DNA of 36,014 nucleotides, from the NCBI GenBank assembly GCA_030605695.1, contig JAUWHX010000021.1, forward strand, positions 1-36,014, given 5' to 3'. Source of the stretch: a bacterium. GTDB taxonomy: Bacteria; Hydrothermota; UBA3073; JACQXS01. The notes beneath the pieces were generated by a model. That model searched no databases, was not told the origin of the DNA, and worked only from the letters and a program-made list of their open reading frames with translations. Shown piece after piece: positions 31,001-36,014 of this stretch; within the stretch, counting starts at the first letter, position 1; the number at the start of each line of letters is the position of its first letter. Both the position numbers and the translations under genes were made by a program.

Positions 31001-32367
31001 CTCAAGGTTACTTTACTGCAATAATTCCTCCACACCCTCCGGGAACAATAATATCTTTTGAAATAGAACTTGAAAATTGGAATCAAGAACTCTTTTCCGC
31101 CTGCTCCTCTTATCAAATTTTATCACTTCCAGACCTAACCGTCCATTCCAATTTCTGCTTACAAGGAACCTCTTATGTAAAAATATGTAGGAAAATAATT
31201 AACCGTGGTCAAGAACCAACTCCTCCATTTGAAGTTAGTTTTTATGCAATAGACTCGTCTCTTGATACTTTTTTCCTTGGCACGGATACCCTCGCTCTTA
31301 ATGGTGAAGAATATAAACTTGCGTGTGCCCCCTGGAACTTAAAAGAGGGTAATGCCCTTGTCGTAATAGACCCAACTAATGTAGTTGAGGAAAGTAACGA
31401 GGGAAATAATTATAGTAAGATAACTAACATCCTTGTTAATTTATTCGATGTAACTGAAGAATCTGGAACTAATGGATGGGTAAAAAGCTTTGATTCTTGT
31501 TTCCAATGCTCAATACCGTCACAATCAGTCTCAGCCCCCACTGTTTTAGAATTAAAAGATACTACGCTTGGATACATTGCAAGACTCCGAGCTAAATCAT
31601 CATCGCTCCTTCAACCTATGAGTATAGTAATGCACCCTGATTCCCTAAATCCTGCTATTTACAGATGGTCTTCAGACTACTCACGCTGGCTTCTTATTAG
31701 CACAGACACTCTCGTGAATACCCAGAAATTAGGAATCTTCTCTCTTATTCCACGCGAAGACATTACACCACCTGAAATTGCACTTAATATACAAACTGGA
31801 GCTTCATTTATTGCCACAAATTTGAAAATTGAGGCTATCTTATCTGACCCGAGTGGCATAGACATTCTTGATAATAAACCGAAAATTATCTGCGACCACG
31901 ACACTGTGCCGGACTCACTTTATTCCTATCCAACAGAGAATGCAAGCATTTGTGCACTCCCTCTTGTCTTCAGAAAAAACTTCTCAAACGGTCCACATAC
32001 TCTTTCTTTTATAGCTTGCGATTTTAATGGAAACTGCACAAAAAAGACTATAACAATCCATATAGGTCCATTTGAACCCCCCGGAAAATATTGCTGGGGT
32101 AATTACCCAAATCCAGTCCGAGGCAACAAGACCAAATTTTACTTTGAATTCACTATTCCACCAGATGAATTCAGAATAGATTTATATACGGTATCAGGAA
32201 GACTACTTAAAACCTTTACTCCACAACTTGCGGAGAAAATAGAGTTTGACTGGGATCTTAGAGTAGATGGAAAACTTTGCGCAAATGGTGTGTATTTTTA
32301 TAAAGTATTCGCGAAGAAAAGTGATACAAAAATTACTCGGATATTTAAACTTGCCATATTAAGATGA
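28039..32367 (+). CDS. Gingipain-type C25 cysteine peptidase, PorU-like, with its own sorting domain
   Basis: 1442 residues. A signal peptide-like start (MRKISGLAICWFASLLITG) and a long beta-rich N-terminal part are followed by the C25 domain: YVLLLGDASYDHRN, DIVPSKTLFDE, DIFLARLPAKN, then catalytic His712 in SYMGHSGQREW and Cys745 in AVLGCYNGVFDHP, and GDPTTPIY. Downstream are Ig-like/CARDB modules (DPTNVVEESNEGNNY) and a C-terminal FlgD-type sorting domain (YPNPVRGNKTKFYF, SGRLLKTF, NGVYFYKVFA). PorU is the T9SS sortase of Bacteroidota; this protein is a likely equivalent or a C25 cargo. A 7-nt block (28524-28558) adds KVKSQKSKVKS. ATGA overlaps at both ends. Confidence 0.88.
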   Translation: MRKISGLAICWFASLLITGKVADSFSSGRLWKTSPDGETSWYQLSKSENFSYKAPPQLISSNPSGCVVEIPSGDEEVFILVGIPPRGQVKCNQGTIDQIAWIRRHRIARISVKPFKNKKREIHINWETTKGNLGLPENTPFEHILRKHLVNYEVSKNWVRPRKVKSQKSKVKSCKIIVEQERIYRVSYEDICDIIPENIDPRTIKLTHCGFEVPIVIKGEEDGNFNSDDWFEFYAKRREGEFTYLNLYSDTNVYWLEFGGPPGARLAKESCEPYQASVVSSYPSKIHFEQDSIYRLFGDYPDTIDPWFWAGFDYEKSFYLETPNPVTSADCSLKIVLRTSNGPGKCQIKLNNNFIGEIDFPDAQGFPITFETSFSQNILRDSTELTLTPIAGNIYLNFVELSYSRLYKAHNGYIKFKPSVPGTHKFKITGFVNPEIKVWKIGTSFIVDGKNEYDDSSQTYTYTFQNTADIYTEYIARDFELKHIRIETTSSDLRSPANRADYIIITNSEFYNSVSSYANWKERQGFTCKVVNLQDIYDEFNFGLVSPNAIHNFLKYAFETWSLPPVYVLLLGDASYDHRNILGFGNNDIVPSKTLFDENLILIPCDNLYACISGDDPIPDIFLARLPAKNVQEFNIMFGKLKQYEEAKLWGEWRKTFLIGIGEEDLTDEMEKLIKNIPQSYEVKRAYYPKVSQPELVNAINKGALFLSYMGHSGQREWAGGLLWKDALPGLMNIGRLPFVAVLGCYNGVFDHPREDFMGELFVKSPGAAIAYWGPAGGVGIGAKGLIKGPLDALCTEAKNTSGILALHGIIECFESTRHPKNVLQQVLLGDPTTPIYSPQQNIELTLIPPSLLPGDSCTIFGKFPSSISGEAILTIYTNDTTQFKKIRTSVTGGKFETSFILPDTVAEGNGKIIAYAWSDTTDFTGITHFSISVPNIYPILIIPENPISKDSVLIKVKAFDLAGINWVRCLWGINPPPWNIIPMLPDTQGYFTAIIPPHPPGTIISFEIELENWNQELFSACSSYQILSLPDLTVHSNFCLQGTSYVKICRKIINRGQEPTPPFEVSFYAIDSSLDTFFLGTDTLALNGEEYKLACAPWNLKEGNALVVIDPTNVVEESNEGNNYSKITNILVNLFDVTEESGTNGWVKSFDSCFQCSIPSQSVSAPTVLELKDTTLGYIARLRAKSSSLLQPMSIVMHPDSLNPAIYRWSSDYSRWLLISTDTLVNTQKLGIFSLIPREDITPPEIALNIQTGASFIATNLKIEAILSDPSGIDILDNKPKIICDHDTVPDSLYSYPTENASICALPLVFRKNFSNGPHTLSFIACDFNGNCTKKTITIHIGPFEPPGKYCWGNYPNPVRGNKTKFYFEFTIPPDEFRIDLYTVSGRLLKTFTPQLAEKIEFDWDLRVDGKLCANGVYFYKVFAKKSDTKITRIFKLAILR
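28524..28558 (+). repeat. Heptanucleotide block AAAAGTC, in coding sequence
   Basis: Five copies of AAAAGTC (last AAAAGTT) coding for KVKSQKSKVKS in the N-terminal region of the C25 peptidase; the frame is kept. Confidence 0.85.
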
Positions 32368-33380
32368 TAGTTACAAGTTACAAGTTGCAAGTCACAAGTC
32401 AGAGGTCTTTGGTTTTATGTTTACTTGCTACTTACTACTTACTACTCTCTACTTCTCTAAATGCCACTTGGTATAGTGCTGAACTCCTATCATTAAATGC
32501 AGGTCCAAGAGCTCACTCAATGGGATGCGCATATACTGCTATTGCTGATGATCCTTTTTCTCCTTGGTGGAATCCTGCCGGCCTTATTAAAAATCACGGA
32601 CCCTACATAGCAGGCATGCAAACGCGTCCATTTGGACTGGAAAACTTTAGTTTTATCAGTGCAGGCTACCCTCATAAAAAATTTGCATTCTCTATACTTG
32701 CCGCTTCTCTCAAAATTGACGAAATCCAGAGACTCCCAGATACCCTTGTCCCAGAGCCCATCGGTTTCTTTAAAGACCAGGAACTCGCTATCTTCCTTTC
32801 TTCCGCATATAAAATAAGGGAAAGTACTGAGGTCGGTATAAATATTAAACACCTGCGATATAATCTGGATGACACGCAGGCAAAAGGTTTTGGAGTTGAC
32901 ATCGGGATTAGTTCTAAACTCAATAATATTCCAATTGGACTCGTTATTAAGGATATCGGAGGAACTCGACTGAAATGGGATACCGGTCAAAAAGATTGCA
33001 GACAAACAAATTCTATTCTGGGAGCTGCTTACTCCTTTAATAACCCCTCTATTGGAAATTACTACCTTCCAGGAGACTTTTTGCTTTCAGCAGACATCGG
33101 ATACGAATACAAACCCTTTTGTGGAATCGGAGTTGAATACTCTTTTATGGATATGTTCTTCTTGCGAACTGGTTTCTCTGGAAAATCAAACAGCTTGAAC
33201 ACAGGAATAGGAATAAAAGTTCGTAATCTCTCTATTGATTACTCATTCTCTCCACATGACTTAGGTGTCTCTCATCAAATATCTGCTTCTATCACTTTCT
33301 TTAAAACGACTTCCCAACCTGAAAAGCGACATCCTCCAAAAACCCGCAAGCGTCGGAAATCGACTCAGCGACCGAAATAG
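32364..33380 (+). CDS. PorV/PorQ-family outer-membrane protein
   Basis: 338 residues. After the signal region, the family hallmark GPRAHSMGCAYTAIADDPFSPWWNPAGL (residues ~47-74) and barrel strands ending SHQISASITFF identify a FadL-like 14-strand barrel of the PorV/PorQ type, which shuttles T9SS substrates to the sortase. This fits the C25 peptidase upstream, with which it overlaps by ATGA. Two oddities: the signal peptide (TSYKLQVTSQ...LLATYYLLLSTS) is encoded by two 7-nt repeat blocks, and the last ~26 residues after ITFFK are basic and lie antisense to the glycerate kinase 3' end (80-bp overlap), suggesting a lost stop codon. Confidence 0.88.
   Translation: MIVTSYKLQVTSQRSLVLCLLATYYLLLSTSLNATWYSAELLSLNAGPRAHSMGCAYTAIADDPFSPWWNPAGLIKNHGPYIAGMQTRPFGLENFSFISAGYPHKKFAFSILAASLKIDEIQRLPDTLVPEPIGFFKDQELAIFLSSAYKIRESTEVGINIKHLRYNLDDTQAKGFGVDIGISSKLNNIPIGLVIKDIGGTRLKWDTGQKDCRQTNSILGAAYSFNNPSIGNYYLPGDFLLSADIGYEYKPFCGIGVEYSFMDMFFLRTGFSGKSNSLNTGIGIKVRNLSIDYSFSPHDLGVSHQISASITFFKTTSQPEKRHPPKTRKRRKSTQRPK
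32369..32457 (+). repeat. Paired heptanucleotide blocks forming the PorV signal peptide
   Basis: Block 1 (32369-32403): AGTTACA x2, AGTTGCA, AGTCACA, AGTCAGA. Block 2 (32423-32457): ACTTGCT, ACTTACT x2, ACTCTCT, ACTTCTC. The second is an approximate reverse complement of the first, so together they make a hairpin like those found between genes, here read as coding sequence. Confidence 0.8.
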
Positions 33381-34461
33381 GTCCTTCCATTAAACTAAAA
33401 ACCGAACTCAACCCTTCCTTGTAAAAACCGTCTATTCCTTCACCTATACTACCCGTTATCCCAATTACAGGAATCTTATGAGTTTTGCCAAATTGCATTA
33501 CCTCCCAAACCACCTTGCCATATCTTGTGTTTTTGTTTATCTCGCCCTCACCTGTGATTATAACATCTGCATCAGATACTCTCTCCTCAAAATCAAGCAA
33601 CTCCATTATAAATTTTGCTCCTCCAACAACTTCTGCCCCGATAACCGAAAGCCCAAACGGAACTCCACCAGATGCTCCCATCCATGGTTTTTTACTTAAA
33701 TCAACCATATCAACGACTTCTGAAAAATGAGTCAATCCGTTCTCAAGAATTTCTATCTCTTTATGAGAAGCACCCTTTTGACCAGCATATACCTTAGCCG
33801 CACCATCCGGACCAACCAAAGGATTCAAAACATCTGCAAGTACTATAATTTCTGGTATGGGCGAGGTTACCTCGCCCATACAAATTTCTTTTATCTTATT
33901 AAGAGTAATTCCAACTGGGATAAAATTATTACCAGATTCATCTAAAAACTTTACTCCCAGTGCCGCAAGAATTCCAGTTCCACCATCGCAAGTCGCACTA
34001 CCGCCTACACCAAGAATTATTTTATTAATGCCTTTTTCAACTATTGTTTTTATGAGTTCCCCAACTCCATATGTCGTTGTATTCATTGGGTTTCTCAAAT
34101 GAACCATTGAACCTTTAACCCCTTTAACCTTTGAACTCTTAAACCTTTCTTTTGGCAAAAGAGAAAGCCCTGCCACCTTCGCAAGCTCTATCACTACGGT
34201 GTCTTCCATAATTAAATATTCTGCTTCTATCTTATCCCAAAGAGGACCGGCAATTTTTCTTTTATAGCTCTCACAGTCTTGCGCTCTTGTGCACTTGTGC
34301 TCTCTTATTACCTCAAGAGTCCCATCTCCACCATCAGCTAAAGGAATCTTTTCAATCTTTGCTATAGGCAAAACTTTCTCTAATCCCTTCTCAATACAAT
34401 TCGCCACTTCCAGACTGCTCATACAATCCTTAAAGGAATTAGGAGCAACTACAATCTTCAT
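33301..34461 (-). CDS. glxK: Glycerate kinase (GlxK/GarK family)
   Basis: 386 residues; phosphorylates glycerate to 2-phosphoglycerate (family usual product) linking glycerate or serine-cycle carbon to glycolysis. Family blocks: MKIVVAPNSFKDCMSS, IPLADGGDGTLE, TTTYGVGELI, GVGGSATCDGGTG, LADVLNPLVGPDGAA, and ITGEGEINKNTRYGK. Three stretches are foreign: REHKCTRAQDC (7-nt type), RFKSSKVKGVKGSMVHL (six octamers, 34101-34148, between LLPKE and RNPMNTTT), and CMGEVTSP (palindrome 33855-33881). The ATG overlaps the comEC stop (ATGA). The 3' end overlaps the PorV-like gene on the other strand by 80 bp. Confidence 0.93.
   Translation of the reverse strand: MKIVVAPNSFKDCMSSLEVANCIEKGLEKVLPIAKIEKIPLADGGDGTLEVIREHKCTRAQDCESYKRKIAGPLWDKIEAEYLIMEDTVVIELAKVAGLSLLPKERFKSSKVKGVKGSMVHLRNPMNTTTYGVGELIKTIVEKGINKIILGVGGSATCDGGTGILAALGVKFLDESGNNFIPVGITLNKIKEICMGEVTSPIPEIIVLADVLNPLVGPDGAAKVYAGQKGASHKEIEILENGLTHFSEVVDMVDLSKKPWMGASGGVPFGLSVIGAEVVGGAKFIMELLDFEERVSDADVIITGEGEINKNTRYGKVVWEVMQFGKTHKIPVIGITGSIGEGIDGFYKEGLSSVFSLMEGPISVAESISDACGFLEDVAFQVGKSF
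33855..33881. repeat. Perfect palindromic element in glycerate kinase
   Basis: GTATGGGCGAGGT, a single T, then ACCTCGCCCATAC: 13-bp perfect arms. In frame it contributes CMGEVTSP just before the conserved IIVLADVLNPL. Confidence 0.9.
34101..34148 (-). repeat. Six in-frame octamers in glycerate kinase
   Basis: On the + strand GAACCATT, GAACCTTT, AACCCCTT, TAACCTTT, GAACTCTT, AAACCTTT; 48 nt, exactly 16 codons, so the frame is unaffected. Confidence 0.85.
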
Positions 34462-36014
34462 ATCATTCCAGAGTATCGCAAAAGTCTGTGCTTCAGAGAC
34501 TCTTGTAAATAAAGACTTCTCATTGTCTCAATCTCCAGTGTATTTCCGTCTGTTGTGATAAGAATAGCTCCTTCCTTATCTGTTCTCAAAACTTGTGCAC
34601 CCAACTCACTATATTTCTTGATTACCCCCGGAGCTGGCTCTCCCCAGCGATTTCTACCACACGATATTATCGCAACATCCGGGTTTATACTTGAAACCCT
34701 TTCACCGACAAAACAAGATTTATTCCCATGTTTAGGAACTGATAACACTGTTACCTTTTGATTGTAGGAGCTTGATTTATCAAGCCCAATGGGTTTTACA
34801 TCACCCGGAAATCTAAAGGAAATATCTCCATACTCAAGCACAAGCCCTACATTATCAGCATCAATAAACTTACAAGGAATATCCTTATATTCTAATAATT
34901 CAAGTAATCTTAACCACGATTTAGAAGAATAAGCCACAGCAGGACAAACAAATTCCTTCACCTTGAAATTATCAATGATATATCTGATTCCTCCAATTCT
35001 ATAAATCTTTGGGTTTATGGCTACAACGAGGTCAAGAGTTTTTACTCCCTTTGCTCTCAAAAACGGAGTAACTATCTTCTCTCCGGCATCAAACCAGGTT
35101 CCCCACTTCCGTGGTCCGCCATCAATTAAGATTTTACGACCTGAGGTTGCACCTCCCCGAGGCATCTCAATAAACACACAATCCCCGTGCCCAACATCAA
35201 GGTAAGTTACTTTAAGCTTCGGATGGCTAATTTTATATACACCTGACCATAGGAAAATATTTGCTAATATCAGCACTCCGTATATAAGTACTTTTCTTGC
35301 TGGGTTAGAAGTCCGAAGATTCACTCCACTCAATATGAAAAGATAAGAGAGTCCAATCAAGAGTATGGATGGCTTCCCGACCCAGAAATGACCATAAAGG
35401 ACTTTGTTAAACCATTCTATGATTGTGAGTGTGAATGTAGTCGCTCCCCAGTTCACACAAGCAAATATATTGCCAAGAAACTCCCATGGCAAAAGATTAA
35501 ATATGCTCATCGCGAAAGTTAATGCAATACACACTCCGGTAAGTGGAATCACGAATACATTCGCAATAATCGATATGATAGGCACTTTCCAAAAGTAATA
35601 AGCAATGAGAGGTGCAAGCCCAATCTGGACGCAGAAGGAAACTACAAAAATCTTGAGAAAATATAGGACTATGCGATTTCTTATATTTATTCTGCCAAAT
35701 AGCAAATTGTATATCTTGGGATATAAATAAACAATTGATAGGACAGCACCAAACGAAAGCTGAAAACTTACATCAAAAAGCGCTTGTGGATTAAGGAATA
35801 AAATGAAGAGGACTGCAAAGGAAATTACATTGAGCGCATCAGTATCTCTTTCTGCGGTAATGGCAATCATTCCGAGTATAGTCATTATTGTAGCCCTCAC
35901 TACCGGCATCCTTAAATCTATCATAAACGCATAGAGTATAAGGAAAATAGATGTGAGAATTTGCTTGGGAATCAATGGAATCCTAAATACACTGAGTATT
36001 ATGAATATTATAAA
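34458..36014 (-). CDS. comEC: ComEC/Rec2 DNA uptake channel, C-terminal part, with degenerate metallo-beta-lactamase domain
   Basis: The frame runs open past the right edge (518 codons visible), so the N-terminus is missing. Multiple membrane helices of the competence domain are visible (MIDLRMPVVRATIMT, NPQALFDVSFQLSFGAVLSI), followed by a C-terminal metallo-beta-lactamase-like domain (VTYLDVGHGDCVFIE, ILIDGG, TDKEGAILI). In active homologues an SHPDxDHxGG metal site is expected; here the position reads INPKIYRIGG, and the later HHG reads KHG, so the domain probably cannot bind metal. Two palindromic elements are in frame (GGATSGRK and PIGLDKSS). It overlaps glycerate kinase by ATGA. Confidence 0.9.
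   Translation of the reverse strand, partial: FIIFIILSVFRIPLIPKQILTSIFLILYAFMIDLRMPVVRATIMTILGMIAITAERDTDALNVISFAVLFILFLNPQALFDVSFQLSFGAVLSIVYLYPKIYNLLFGRINIRNRIVLYFLKIFVVSFCVQIGLAPLIAYYFWKVPIISIIANVFVIPLTGVCIALTFAMSIFNLLPWEFLGNIFACVNWGATTFTLTIIEWFNKVLYGHFWVGKPSILLIGLSYLFILSGVNLRTSNPARKVLIYGVLILANIFLWSGVYKISHPKLKVTYLDVGHGDCVFIEMPRGGATSGRKILIDGGPRKWGTWFDAGEKIVTPFLRAKGVKTLDLVVAINPKIYRIGGIRYIIDNFKVKEFVCPAVAYSSKSWLRLLELLEYKDIPCKFIDADNVGLVLEYGDISFRFPGDVKPIGLDKSSSYNQKVTVLSVPKHGNKSCFVGERVSSINPDVAIISCGRNRWGEPAPGVIKKYSELGAQVLRTDKEGAILITTDGNTLEIETMRSLYLQESLKHRLLRYSGMI
34764..34787 (+). repeat. In-frame palindromic element in comEC (GTAGGA-GCTTGAT type)
   Basis: GTAGGA, GCTTGAT (34770-34776), TT, ATCAAGC (34779-34785), CC. 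Same layout as the element at 24205-24226. It encodes GLDKSSSY on the minus strand between the conserved GD and VLSVPKHG. Confidence 0.75.
35138..35162. repeat. In-frame palindromic element in comEC (GAGGT type)
   Basis: ACCTGAGGT-TGC-ACCTCCCCGAGG: inner arms GAGGT/ACCTC with further pairing across a bulge. It encodes RGGATSGR between the conserved FIEMP and KILIDGG, and resembles a decayed copy of the glycerate kinase element. Confidence 0.55.

Overview
The window is AT-rich bacterial DNA (roughly 37% GC by eye). It carries type IX secretion (T9SS)-style C-terminal sorting domains, a gingipain-type C25 peptidase, a PorV/PorQ-like outer-membrane protein, a V-type ATPase subunit and methylmalonyl-CoA epimerase. 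This mix, with intergenic DNA saturated in short-period repeats, suggests an uncultured diderm of the FCB/WOR-3 (Stahlbacteria-like) kind. That placement is inference from gene content; no rRNA or tRNA gene was recognised.

Layout. 1-285: 3' end of an ORF made of heptads. 316-6392 (+): carbohydrate ABC transporter operon (two permeases, ATPase, lipoprotein binding protein) with a type II restriction-modification pair of MjaI type lodged between the ATPase and the binding protein, all junctions but one being tight or overlapping. 6526-7531 (+): polysaccharide deacetylase split out of frame by an array of 8-nt repeats. 7659-8111 (+): Hsp20. 8.1-14.1 kb: repeat-rich accessory zone with two secreted beta-propeller-like T9SS cargo genes and a paralogous pair of unknown genes, the two cargo genes each bracketed by direct repeats. 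22340-14080 (-): exopolysaccharide cluster (SLBB protein, a new 34-codon ORF, Wzc-like tyrosine kinase, outer-membrane protein, sugar transferase, hexapeptide acyltransferase) with leuS in the middle. 22451-24125 (+): V-ATPase subunit D, a small membrane protein and a methyltransferase. 24223-25929 (-): another T9SS cargo. 26192-33380 (+): four-gene overlapping operon of methylmalonyl-CoA epimerase, T9SS cargo, C25 peptidase and PorV/Q-like protein. 36014-33301 (-): ComEC (5' end off the window) overlapping glycerate kinase.

The most unusual theme is the repeats. Three kinds recur: (i) 8-nt-period arrays of TTCAAGGG/TTTAAGAG type, (ii) 7-nt-period blocks (for example AGTCCAC, CGATTCA, AAAAGTC, AGTTACA), and (iii) short palindromes of GTAGGGGCG.../GTATGGGCGAGGT type. 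All three occur not only between genes but also in frame inside otherwise conserved coding sequences (binding protein, acyltransferase, sugar transferase, leuS, glycerate kinase, comEC, T9SS genes), much as Rickettsia palindromic elements do. In one gene the array breaks the frame; in another it appears to supply the signal peptide.

A second theme is gene expression. Several promoters have the form T-run + CTTGACA, a 15-17 nt spacer and a TATAAT-like -10, and five of them place the predicted transcription start at or within a few bases of a start codon, suggesting leaderless mRNAs beside genes with strong Shine-Dalgarno sites. CTAG, the likely target of the restriction system, is almost absent (two sites found by eye in 36 kb).
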